This document shows positions 23,590 to 30,472 of a stretch of DNA of 34,252 nucleotides, one piece after another. Position 1 is the stretch's first letter; each line of letters starts with the position of its first letter. This DNA comes from DASSJM01 sp049587975 (GTDB lineage Bacteria > Actinomycetota > UBA4738 > HRBIN12). The translations under genes and the position numbers were made by a program. Under the pieces are notes generated by a model. That model ran no database searches. It was not told the origin of the DNA and saw nothing but the letters and a program-made list of their open reading frames with translations. The DNA is taken from positions 1 through 34,252 of the forward strand of contig JBAVEY010000021.1 of assembly GCA_049587975.1 (NCBI GenBank), read 5' to 3'.

Positions 23590-24282
23590 GTGGCCGGGAT
23601 CGCGCTCGACTTCGACGGCACGTTGGCCGAGATCGTGGCACGCCCCGAGCTGGCGCGTCCCGTCGAAGGGGCCCGGGGTGCGCTCGCGGCGCTCGTCGAG
23701 CGCTACCGGACCGTCGCGGTCGTGACGGGGCGCCGATCCGACGAGGTGGCGGCGCTGGTCGATGTCCCGCACGTGACGTACATCGGCCTGTACGGGTTCG
23801 AGGCGGAGGCTCCCGAGCTGGTGACCGCGGTCGTTCCCCGGGCCGAGTCGGCGGCCGTCCGTGTGCCGCGGGCCTGGGTGGAGGACAAGGGTGGTTCGAT
23901 CGCGGTCCATTACCGTCAGGCGCCCGACCCCGCGGCCGCCCGGGCCGCGCTCCTGGTCGCCCTCCAGCCGGTGGCGACCGAGTCCGGTCTCGCGATCATC
24001 GAAGGCAAGATGGTGATCGAACTCGTCCCGTCCGACCGGCCGATGAAGGGTGCGGCGGTGGAGCGCATCGCGGGCGAGCACGGGCTCGAGGCGGTGCTCT
24101 ACGCGGGCGACGACCACGCTGATCTCGACGCGTTCGCGGGCCTCGACCGGCTGGCAACGTTGGGGCTGCTGACCGTGCGGGTCGCCGTACGGGGAGAGGA
24201 GACGCCCGCGACCTTGATCGGTTCGGCCGATCTGGTGACCGAGGGGCCGGCCGGGCTCGTCGGACTCCTGCGGACGCTCTAG
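23590..24282 (+). CDS. otsB: Trehalose-6-phosphate phosphatase
   Basis: A HAD-superfamily phosphatase of 230 aa that releases trehalose from trehalose 6-phosphate. Motif I is IALDFDGTLAEIV with the nucleophile and acid Asp, motif II is VAVVTGR, the cap region has GFEAEAPEL and EDKGGSIAVHYRQ, and motifs III/IV are PSDRPMKGAAVERI and YAGDDHADLDAF. GTG at 23590 leaves motif I only a few residues from the N-terminus. The frame is open further upstream inside the LytR_C gene, and the start could be there, but I see no suitable codon. Its stop codon shares the palindrome CTAG with the stop of the converging otsA. Confidence 0.92.
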   Translation: MAGIALDFDGTLAEIVARPELARPVEGARGALAALVERYRTVAVVTGRRSDEVAALVDVPHVTYIGLYGFEAEAPELVTAVVPRAESAAVRVPRAWVEDKGGSIAVHYRQAPDPAAARAALLVALQPVATESGLAIIEGKMVIELVPSDRPMKGAAVERIAGEHGLEAVLYAGDDHADLDAFAGLDRLATLGLLTVRVAVRGEETPATLIGSADLVTEGPAGLVGLLRTL

Positions 24283-25742
24283 CGCCGTCTGCGCCTGACG
24301 CGCTCGAGATCCTCCAGCTGGCCCCCCACCCATCGGGCCGGCGGGTTCGCCAGCACCAGCCGGGACAAGCCACGCGAACGTCGCGTGCGCTCGTCCACGG
24401 GCATCGTGAGCGCCAGCTCCAGCGCGTCCGCCATCTCGTCCAGATCGAACGGGTTGACGGGCAGGGCGTATCGGCCCAGGCGCCCGTAGGCGCCCGCGTT
24501 GCGTGACAGGACCAGCACCCCGCGCCTGCGGTTGAGCAGGGGCCCTTCCATGGCGACCAGGTTCATGCCGTCGATGACGGGGTTCACGAACAGGACGTCG
24601 TACAGGCCGTAGGCGGCGATCGCGCCCACGTAGTCGTCCTTCAGGCGGAGCTCGATCGGCGTCCACCCGTCACGACCGAGGGCGTCGTTGACCCGGCGAG
24701 CCTCCGCCAGGCACGCCTCGGTGTACTCCCGGTACTCGGGCAGCTCCATGCGCGAGGGCGACAGGAGCGCGAGGAACCGGACGCGCCCGATCCACGAGGG
24801 GTTGCGACGCAAGAAGAGCTCGTAGGCCTGGAACCCACGAACGATGTTCTTGGTGAGCTCCAGGCGGTCCACGCGCAGGATCAGGCGGTTGTTGTCGCGC
24901 CACTTGTTGAGTGCGGTCCGGAGGCTGCGGACGCGAGGCGTCGCCGCCTCCTCGCGCATCGCGCGGCCGTCCACCGAGATGGGATGGATCCTGACGACCA
25001 CCTGTCGGCCCTCGGTCACGATCCGCGAGCGGGCGAGGTCGACCCGCGCCCCGGGGAGCTGACGGGCGGAGAGCAGGAAGTTCTCGGCCCAGGCCGGCGA
25101 GTGGAAGCCGAGGACGTCGGCGCCGAGCAGCCCACGCAGGACCTGGTCGTGGATCCGGGCCGGGAGCATCCGGAAGTAGGTCGGACCGCCGATCGAGGTA
25201 TGCGAGAAATGCGCGATCAGCGCGCCGGGAACGAGCTCGCGCAGCATCCGCGGAACCAGCGAGAGGTGGTAGTCCTGGATCAGGAACGCAGTGTCCCCGC
25301 CGAGCGCCGCACCTTCTTCGGCGAGGGCGGTCGCGAACCGTCTGTTCACCTCCACGTACTGATCCCAGGCCTGTTCGACGTCCGGACCGAACGAGGGCGT
25401 CGTGACCGTGTCCCACAGGTAGTGGTGCGCGAACCACAGCATGCCGTTCGAGATGCGGTTGTAGTACCCATCGTAGATGTCGGGCGGGATGTCCAGGTAC
25501 CGCAGCCGGTACGAGACGTCCCCCTCGGCGTGGTCGATGCGCCCGCCGTTGGACGCGGCGACCATCTCACGGTCGCCCTCGGACATCGCGGCCGCCACCC
25601 AGACGCCCTCGGCCTCGATCAGGGCGCTCGACAGCGCGGTGACCAGTCCGCCGGATCCGCGGCGGGCCCGGAGCCCCTCACGCGTCGTGCGTTCGAACGT
25701 GAGGGGTCCTCGGTTGGAGGCGACGATGAGCGGCGGGCTCAT
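24279..25742 (-). CDS. otsA: Trehalose-6-phosphate synthase (GT20)
   Basis: A 487-aa GT20 glycosyltransferase that makes trehalose 6-phosphate from a sugar nucleotide and glucose 6-phosphate. Motifs: LIVASNRGPLTFERT at the N-terminus, the glycine-rich loop RRGSGGLVTAL, the acceptor-side motif FLIQDYHLSLVPRML, the phosphate-binding Arg and Lys in RVDRLELTKNIVRGFQAYE, and the nucleotide-sugar motif NPVIDGMNLVAMEG. The length is normal. The related glucosylglycerol-phosphate synthases have similar motifs, so specificity is supported mainly by the treT and otsB neighbours. Its ATG overlaps the treT stop by 4 nt, so treT-otsA is one operon. It converges on otsB and the stops overlap in CTAG. Confidence 0.93.
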   Translation of the reverse strand: MSPPLIVASNRGPLTFERTTREGLRARRGSGGLVTALSSALIEAEGVWVAAAMSEGDREMVAASNGGRIDHAEGDVSYRLRYLDIPPDIYDGYYNRISNGMLWFAHHYLWDTVTTPSFGPDVEQAWDQYVEVNRRFATALAEEGAALGGDTAFLIQDYHLSLVPRMLRELVPGALIAHFSHTSIGGPTYFRMLPARIHDQVLRGLLGADVLGFHSPAWAENFLLSARQLPGARVDLARSRIVTEGRQVVVRIHPISVDGRAMREEAATPRVRSLRTALNKWRDNNRLILRVDRLELTKNIVRGFQAYELFLRRNPSWIGRVRFLALLSPSRMELPEYREYTEACLAEARRVNDALGRDGWTPIELRLKDDYVGAIAAYGLYDVLFVNPVIDGMNLVAMEGPLLNRRRGVLVLSRNAGAYGRLGRYALPVNPFDLDEMADALELALTMPVDERTRRSRGLSRLVLANPPARWVGGQLEDLERVRRRRR

Positions 25743-26983
25743 ACCGTGATCCGCGAGATCAGCCGGAGGGTGTCCTCGATCTCACGGAGGCACAGGAACT
25801 CCTTCCGAACGCGTTCGCGCCCCGCCTCGCCCATCGCCTTGCGCCGCTCGGGATCGCGGAGCAGCTCCACCACGCGTTCGGCGCACTGGCCGATCCCATC
25901 GACGAGGTAGCCGCTCACCCCGTCTTCGATCTGGAGCCGGATCCCACCCACGTCGCCGCCGATCACGGGCTTCCACTTCCACATCCCCTCGGCGACCACC
26001 AGCCCGAAGCCCTCCCGCAGCGACTTCTGCACGATCACGTCCGATGCTCGCTGGAACGCGTTGACGGCGCTGTCGCCGACCCCGCTCAGGTTGGTGAGCA
26101 GGTGGATGTCCGGATCACCCGCGGCATGTTCGGTGGTGAGATCGAGGTACCGGATGCCCTCCGGATCGTCGTGGGCGAGCGATCCGACCATCGCCAGCTG
26201 GACCTCGGGGATCTCTCGCCGTATCAACCGGAAGGCGTCAATGACGCCGAGCGGGTCCTTCCACGGATCGAACCGAGAGACCTGCGTGACGAGTGGGCGA
26301 TCGGGATCGACGCCGAACGGCGTGAGGACGCCACGCCACGTCGACTCCATCATCGGCGCGTTCTTCGGGCTGAGCGGGTCGATCGAGGGGGGGATGAACG
26401 CCTTGATCGGGCCCAGGACCCCCGGCTGCACGTACTCCTCGGCCGTGAAGATCGCCGCGTCGAAACGGTTGATGATCGGCTCGAAGAAGTCCCAGACGGG
26501 TCGGTACGGGGCCGAGAGATCGATGTGACAGCGCCAGATCCATCGGCCCTTGCGGCGGGCGCTCTCCTCCAGGACCTGCAGGATCGCCGCGGGTTGCGGG
26601 TCGTGCACGAGGACGACGTCGAAGTCGTGGGGCAGCTCGGCCGCGTTCGCGTGCATCCGTTCCCAGTACGTCTCGCGCATCTCGTCGTCGATCTGCGTCT
26701 CGGCGCCCTGGAGCGCGTTGTGCACGGCCTTCGTCACGTTGAAGAAGCGGTCCGACCCCTCGATCACGACCCATGCCGTCTCGACGCCGAGGTCGTTCAT
26801 GAGAGGGACCTGCGTCTGCAGCAGCTCGGAGACGCCGCCCCCGTAGGCGGTGCTGCTGACGTTCAGGACGCGCAACCCCGGGAGCTGGCGCGCGGCGTCG
26901 CGGAGCCGGTCGACGGCCTCCTCGCCCGCCGCCTCAGCGTACTCGGACACGTGCTTGGGCTGGATCGGGACGATCGGGAGCAC
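25739..26983 (-). CDS. treT: Trehalose glycosyltransferring synthase (TreT-like, GT4)
   Basis: A 414-aa GT-B enzyme of family GT4 matching TreT, which makes trehalose directly (and reversibly) from nucleoside-diphosphate glucose and glucose. Signatures are LNVSSTAYGGGVSELLQTQ, VHNALQG, VVLVHDPQPAAIL, the donor-site residues RFDPWKDPLGVIDAFR, and QKSLREGFGLVVAEGMWK, the GT4 EX7E-type segment. The length matches TreT. GTG at 26983 lies 6 nt after TAGACT, a leaderless layout, and the N-terminal MLPIVPIQPKHVSEY is typical of TreT. With otsA and otsB it gives two trehalose routes at one locus. TreT usually prefers ADP- or UDP-glucose; the preference here cannot be told. Confidence 0.9.
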   Translation of the reverse strand: MLPIVPIQPKHVSEYAEAAGEEAVDRLRDAARQLPGLRVLNVSSTAYGGGVSELLQTQVPLMNDLGVETAWVVIEGSDRFFNVTKAVHNALQGAETQIDDEMRETYWERMHANAAELPHDFDVVLVHDPQPAAILQVLEESARRKGRWIWRCHIDLSAPYRPVWDFFEPIINRFDAAIFTAEEYVQPGVLGPIKAFIPPSIDPLSPKNAPMMESTWRGVLTPFGVDPDRPLVTQVSRFDPWKDPLGVIDAFRLIRREIPEVQLAMVGSLAHDDPEGIRYLDLTTEHAAGDPDIHLLTNLSGVGDSAVNAFQRASDVIVQKSLREGFGLVVAEGMWKWKPVIGGDVGGIRLQIEDGVSGYLVDGIGQCAERVVELLRDPERRKAMGEAGRERVRKEFLCLREIEDTLRLISRITV

Positions 26984-26989
26984 GCTTCG

Positions 26990-26995
26990 AGTCTA
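26990..26995 (-). promoter_or_regulatory. -10 box TAGACT for leaderless treT
   Basis: On the minus strand TAGACT ends 6 nt before the treT GTG (26983). No SD is present. It lies between treT and the response-regulator remnant, so the treT-otsA operon has its own start. Confidence 0.5.
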
Positions 26996-27036
26996 CTGGG
27001 GCAGGGGCCCGCGGCCGGAACGGGCGGCCGGAGCGA

Positions 27037-27443
27037 TCAGGAACCGAGCTGGGCGAGCTCCCCCTGCCGGCGGCGCGACCGCTCGCCGGTCGACATCGCC
27101 CGGGCTCGCTCCGCGATCCCGACGAGGTCCACGGGGGAGAACGGCTTGGTCAGGTACTCGGAGCACCCGGCGGGCCTTGCGGTCTTCGAGCTGCGTCTTC
27201 GCCGTCAGCAAGATCACCGGTACGTCACGCGTCTGGTCGTCGTTCGCGAGCGTCCCGAAGACCGAGATGCCATCGATCTTGGGGAGCATCACGTCGAGCA
27301 CGGCCATCCGGTCCTTCCCGCAGGGCGAGCTCGAGGCCCGCCTCGCCGTTGGACGCCTCGAGCACCTCGTGGCCGGCGAGCTCGAGGTTCCCCCGGCGCA
27401 GCATCAGGACGTCCGGCTCGTCGTCGATCACCAGGACCCGCAT
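27037..27443 (-). pseudogene. Response-regulator receiver domain, two frameshifts
   Basis: ATG at 27443, preceded by GGAG, opens a CheY-like receiver: MRVLVIDDEPDVLMLRRGNL with the acidic pocket, ending at ELALREG. The frame then shifts by +1 near 27304-27317 to MAVLDVMLPKIDGISVF (phosphoacceptor Asp in LDVMLP) and VPVILLTAKTQLEDRK. It shifts by +1 again near 27165-27178 to AGCSEYLTKPFSPVDLV (the conserved Lys) and stops at TGA (27037-27039). Every conserved receiver residue exists, but in three frames, so no complete protein can be made. The intact form would be a stand-alone receiver with a short basic tail and no output domain. Decay is my reading; two nearby indels from assembly error cannot be excluded. 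No partner kinase is adjacent. Confidence 0.85.
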
Positions 27444-27572
27444 CTCGTCGCTCCGTCCATAGACCACCTGCTCCTGGGGGTATCGGTCGGAGCGGGGGCA
27501 CACCGAATGGCCCGACAGGACATCTCTGACTCGCCCGGGGCATCCCCCGTGCCTGCGGGCACGCGAGGCTCG

Positions 27573-27601
27573 TTGACACCCCAAGGGGCCCTTCCTACAT
27601 T
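27573..27601 (+). promoter_or_regulatory. Consensus-like promoter of the Rrf2 gene
   Basis: TTGACA (27573-27578), a 17-nt spacer and TACATT (27596-27601) form the best sigma-70-type promoter in the window. The spacer contains the palindromic CCCCAAGGGG overlapping AAGGGGCCCTT, and the hairpin CGTGCC/GGCACG lies just upstream. These are candidate operators for autoregulation by Rrf2. Confidence 0.75.
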
Positions 27602-27617
27602 GGCCAGGGAGCCACGG

Positions 27618-28088
27618 ATGCTGAAGATCTCGCAGAAGCTCGAATACGCGATGCGGGCCATGATCGAGCTGTCGATGCGCCGGGAAACCGGCGCCCTCGT
27701 GCCCGCCAGGGAGATCGCGGAGTCGCAACAGATCCCCGTCCGGTTCCTCGAGCAGCAGCTGGGCGCCCTCCACAAGGCCGGCCTCGTCGAGAGCTTCCGC
27801 GGCGCCGGCGGCGGGTGCCGCCTGGCCAAGGACCCGTCCCAGATCACCGTGGCGCAGATCGCCGACGCGATCGAGGGGCGGCTCTACCCGATGTTCTGCC
27901 TCGAACCCACCGACCACACCTGCTTCGCGGACTCACGCTGCGGCCTCCAGGGCTTCTGGGGGGAGGTTGCCCTCGCGATCGACGGGGTCTTCCAGCGGAC
28001 GACGGTCGCCGACCTCGCCGAGCGCCATCAACGCACCGCCGGCCCCACGGTCTTCACGTCCGAGCAGCTCCTGTCGGGGCTGAACTAG
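27618..28088 (+). CDS. Rrf2-family transcriptional regulator
   Basis: A 156-aa winged-helix repressor of the Rrf2/IscR/NsrR family. The N-terminal MLKISQKLEYAMRAMIEL and the recognition region VPAREIAESQQIPVRFLEQQ are diagnostic, followed by the wing SFRGAGGGCRL and IADAIEG. Three Cys that could ligate an Fe-S cluster are in FCLEPTDHTCFADSRC; the spacing is C-X7-C-X5-C, against C-X5-C-X5-C in IscR. A further Cys is in GGGCRL. The ligand is therefore likely Fe-S or redox related but not necessarily the same as in IscR. ATG at 27618 is 16 nt after the -10 box. It is divergent from the response-regulator remnant and converges with the small zinc-ribbon-like gene. Confidence 0.92.
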   Translation: MLKISQKLEYAMRAMIELSMRRETGALVPAREIAESQQIPVRFLEQQLGALHKAGLVESFRGAGGGCRLAKDPSQITVAQIADAIEGRLYPMFCLEPTDHTCFADSRCGLQGFWGEVALAIDGVFQRTTVADLAERHQRTAGPTVFTSEQLLSGLN

Positions 28089-28092
28089 GCGT

Positions 28093-28112
28093 CGCCGGCG
28101 CCGACGCCGGCG
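28093..28112 (+). terminator. Hairpin after the Rrf2 gene
   Basis: A 7-bp stem, CGCCGGC (28093-28099) with GCCGGCG (28106-28112), has a 6-nt loop and is followed by GTTCCTCG. It starts 5 nt after the Rrf2 stop. Confidence 0.6.
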
Positions 28113-28143
28113 GTTCCTCGGGCCGTGGTTCGTGCCTGGGCGA

Positions 28144-28166
28144 ACCCGGAGGAACCCGCTCCGGGT
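28144..28166 (-). terminator. Hairpin after the DUF5679-like gene
   Basis: An 8-bp stem, ACCCGGAG (28144-28151) with CTCCGGGT (28159-28166), lies 10 nt past the stop of the minus-strand small gene. Together with the neighbouring hairpin it insulates this convergent pair. Confidence 0.5.
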
Positions 28167-28176
28167 GGGGCGGGTC

Positions 28177-28332
28177 TTACGCGTCGCTCTTGCCCAGGAT
28201 GCGCATCACCTTCGTCCCGCACTTCGGGCACGTGCCCTGAGCAGCCTTCCGACCGTTCTTGAGCTCGACGACCGTACCCTCGAACTGGACCTTCTCGCGG
28301 TCCTTCACGCAGTACCCCTCGTACGTGGCCAC
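28177..28332 (-). CDS. Small zinc-ribbon-like protein (DUF5679-like), 51 aa
   Basis: GTG at 28332, preceded by GGAAGGAGG at good spacing, encodes 51 residues ending KVMRILGKSDA before TAA. The family pattern YCVKCREKxxF...VELKNGRxAxxGTCPxCGTKV is present as GYCVKDREKVQFEG, VVELKNGRKAAQGT and CPKCGTKV. One of the four zinc ligands, the second Cys of the first knuckle, is Asp11 here (Cys8, Asp11, Cys35, Cys38). The protein is too short for routine gene finding but has a strong SD and clear family similarity. The function of the family is unknown to me. A 10-bp hairpin lies 27 nt upstream of the start in its leader. Confidence 0.8.
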   Translation of the reverse strand: MATYEGYCVKDREKVQFEGTVVELKNGRKAAQGTCPKCGTKVMRILGKSDA

Positions 28333-28358
28333 GTGGGCCTCCTTCCCCCCGCAGGGTT

Positions 28359-28383
28359 CGAGGCCGCCTCCATGGCGGCCTCG
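28359..28383 (-). promoter_or_regulatory. Hairpin in the leader of the small zinc-ribbon-like gene
   Basis: A perfect 10-bp stem, CGAGGCCGCC (28359-28368) with GGCGGCCTCG (28374-28383), has a 5-nt loop. It lies upstream of the DUF5679-like gene on the minus strand and may be a leader structure or a terminator for read-through transcripts. Confidence 0.4.
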
Positions 28384-28418
28384 TAGGCACGATGCTGGGG
28401 CCTGCTAGGCACGGATGC
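28384..28418. repeat. Direct repeats TAGGCACG(G)ATGC, 22 bp apart
   Basis: TAGGCACGATGC (28384-28395) is repeated as TAGGCACGGATGC (28406-28418) in the divergent intergenic region before acs. The 22-bp spacing, about two helical turns, suits a regulator bound to one face. No binding factor is identified. Confidence 0.45.
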
Positions 28419-28468
28419 AAGCACCTGCACGCCCAATCCCGGAGATGCCCTTCGAGGCCGCCCGGCCG

Positions 28469-28489
28469 TACGATGCGGACGGTCGCATC
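28469..28489 (+). promoter_or_regulatory. Candidate acs -10 box with overlapping inverted repeat
   Basis: TACGAT (28469-28474) lies 35 nt before the acs start. It overlaps the inverted repeat GATGCG (28472-28477) and CGCATC (28484-28489) with 6 nt between, a possible operator at the transcription start. The -35 is unclear. Confidence 0.35.
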
Positions 28490-28509
28490 ACACGAGAGGG
28501 GCTTGACGC

Positions 28510-30471
28510 ATGGCGGACGCCGAACAGCACATCGCAGCGCTGCTCTCAGAGGTACGTGTGTTCGAGCCGCCCGAGGAGTTCCGCTCCCGTGCGGTCGTCC
28601 AGGACCGCACGGTCTACGACCGTTCTGAGGCCGATCACGAGGCGTTCTGGGCGGAACAGGCCGATCGCCTTGGGTGGGTCAGGCGTTGGGACCGGGTCAT
28701 GAACTGGACCCCTCCGTGGGTCCGGTGGTTCGAGGGAGGGCAGCTCAACGCCTCGTACAACTGCCTCGACCGCCACGTCGAGGCGGGCGGAGGCGACAAG
28801 GTCGCGTACTACTGGGAGGGCGAGCCCGGGGAGGAACGGGCGATCACCTATCGGGAGCTGCTCGAGGAGGTCTGTCGCTTCGCGAACGCCCTCAAGTCGC
28901 TCGGGGTGCGGAAGGGCGATCGGGTGGCCATCTACCTCGGCATGGTCCCCGAGCTGCCCGTCGCCATGCTCGCGTGTGCTCGGATCGGCGCCCCGCACTC
29001 GGTCGTGTTCGGTGGCTTCTCTTCCGAGTCGCTGCGAGATCGCATCAACGATGCGGGTGCCAAGGTCCTGGTGACGTCCGACGGAGGCTACCGTCGCGGC
29101 TCGGTGGTGCACCTCAAGGCCAACGCGGACGAGGCCCTCAAAGAGTGCCCGACGATCGAGCACGTGATCACCGTACGGAGGACCGGGGGGGACCACCCGT
29201 TCATCGAGGGACGCGACGTCTGGTACCACGAGCTCATCGAGGCCCAGCCGCCCGTGTGCGAGCCGGAGGCGATGGACTCGGAAGATCCGCTGTACCTGCT
29301 GCACACGAGCGGCACGACCGGGAAGCCCAAGGGCATCGTCCACACGACGGGCGGGTACCTCACCCAGGTCGCGGCGACCCACCGGATGATCTTCGACATC
29401 CATGAGGACGACGTGTATTGGTGCGCCGCGGACATCGGGTGGGTGACGGGGCACTCCTACATCGTGTACGGGCCGCTGGCGAACCACACGACCGGGATCA
29501 TCTACGAGGGTGCACCGGACTGGCCCGACAAGGACCGCCTGTGGCAGATCGTCGAGAAGTACCGGGCCACGATCCTGTACACGGCCCCGACCGCGATCCG
29601 GGCGTTCATGCGGTGGGGTACCGAGTACCCGGAGAAGCATGACCTGTCATCGCTGCGCCTGCTCGGTTCCGTCGGAGAGCCGATCAACCCCGAAGCCTGG
29701 GTCTGGTACTGGACCTACATCGGTGGGGAGCGGTGCCCGGTGGTGGACACATGGTGGCAGACGGAGACCGGTTCGATCCTGATCACACCGCTGCCCGGGA
29801 TCACGCCTCTCAAGCCGGGCTCCGCGACGTTCCCGTTCCCCGGGATCGTCGCCGACGTCGTGGACGAGAACGGGGCGACCGTGCCCCTCGGGGGCGGCGG
29901 CTACCTGGTCCTGAAGCGGCCCTGGCCCTCGATCGCCCGGACGATCTGGGGTGACCCGGACCGCTACGTCCAGACCTACTTCTCGAAGTACGGACCGGAG
30001 ACCTACGTGGCCGGCGACGGCGCGAAGCGGGACGAGGACGGGTACTTCTGGCTGCTGGGACGGATCGACGACGTCATGAACGTCGCCGGTCACCGGCTCT
30101 CCACGTACGAGATCGAGAGCGCGCTCGTCGACAACCCGAAGGTGGCCGAGGCCGCGGTGGTGTCCCGGCCGGACGAGCTGGTCGGTGAGGCGATCGTGGC
30201 GTTCGTCACCCTGAAGAGCGGGTACGAAGGCGACGAAGCGGTCGCCACCGAGCTCCGGGATCACGTCGCCCAGAAGATCGGGAAGATCGCGAGACCGCAC
30301 GGGATCATCTTCACGGCCGACCTCCCGAAGACCCGGTCCGGGAAGATCATGCGCAGGCTGCTCCGAGACGTCGCGTGCGGGCGACCGTTGGGAGACGTCA
30401 CCACCCTGGCGAACGCGGAGATCGTCGAACAGATCCACGAGATGGTGGACACGAGCGGCACCGACGAGTGA
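28510..30471 (+). CDS. acs: Acetyl-CoA synthetase (AMP-forming)
   Basis: A 653-aa adenylate-forming enzyme that makes acetyl-CoA from acetate, ATP and CoA. The acetyl-CoA synthetase N-terminus (FWAEQADRLGWVRRWDRVMN) is followed by ATP-binding YLLHTSGTTGKPKGIVH, the specificity region WWQTETGSILITPLPG, the hinge GRIDDVMNVAGHRLSTYEIE, and the regulatory Lys612 in TRSGKIMRRLLRD, which Pat/Sir2-type systems acetylate in other bacteria. The length and motifs are those of genuine Acs rather than medium-chain ligases. ATG at 28510 is preceded by GAGAGGGG. A secreted RTX-type gene begins 1 nt after the stop, so the two are probably co-transcribed. Confidence 0.96.
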   Translation: MADAEQHIAALLSEVRVFEPPEEFRSRAVVQDRTVYDRSEADHEAFWAEQADRLGWVRRWDRVMNWTPPWVRWFEGGQLNASYNCLDRHVEAGGGDKVAYYWEGEPGEERAITYRELLEEVCRFANALKSLGVRKGDRVAIYLGMVPELPVAMLACARIGAPHSVVFGGFSSESLRDRINDAGAKVLVTSDGGYRRGSVVHLKANADEALKECPTIEHVITVRRTGGDHPFIEGRDVWYHELIEAQPPVCEPEAMDSEDPLYLLHTSGTTGKPKGIVHTTGGYLTQVAATHRMIFDIHEDDVYWCAADIGWVTGHSYIVYGPLANHTTGIIYEGAPDWPDKDRLWQIVEKYRATILYTAPTAIRAFMRWGTEYPEKHDLSSLRLLGSVGEPINPEAWVWYWTYIGGERCPVVDTWWQTETGSILITPLPGITPLKPGSATFPFPGIVADVVDENGATVPLGGGGYLVLKRPWPSIARTIWGDPDRYVQTYFSKYGPETYVAGDGAKRDEDGYFWLLGRIDDVMNVAGHRLSTYEIESALVDNPKVAEAAVVSRPDELVGEAIVAFVTLKSGYEGDEAVATELRDHVAQKIGKIARPHGIIFTADLPKTRSGKIMRRLLRDVACGRPLGDVTTLANAEIVEQIHEMVDTSGTDE

Positions 30472-30472
30472 C

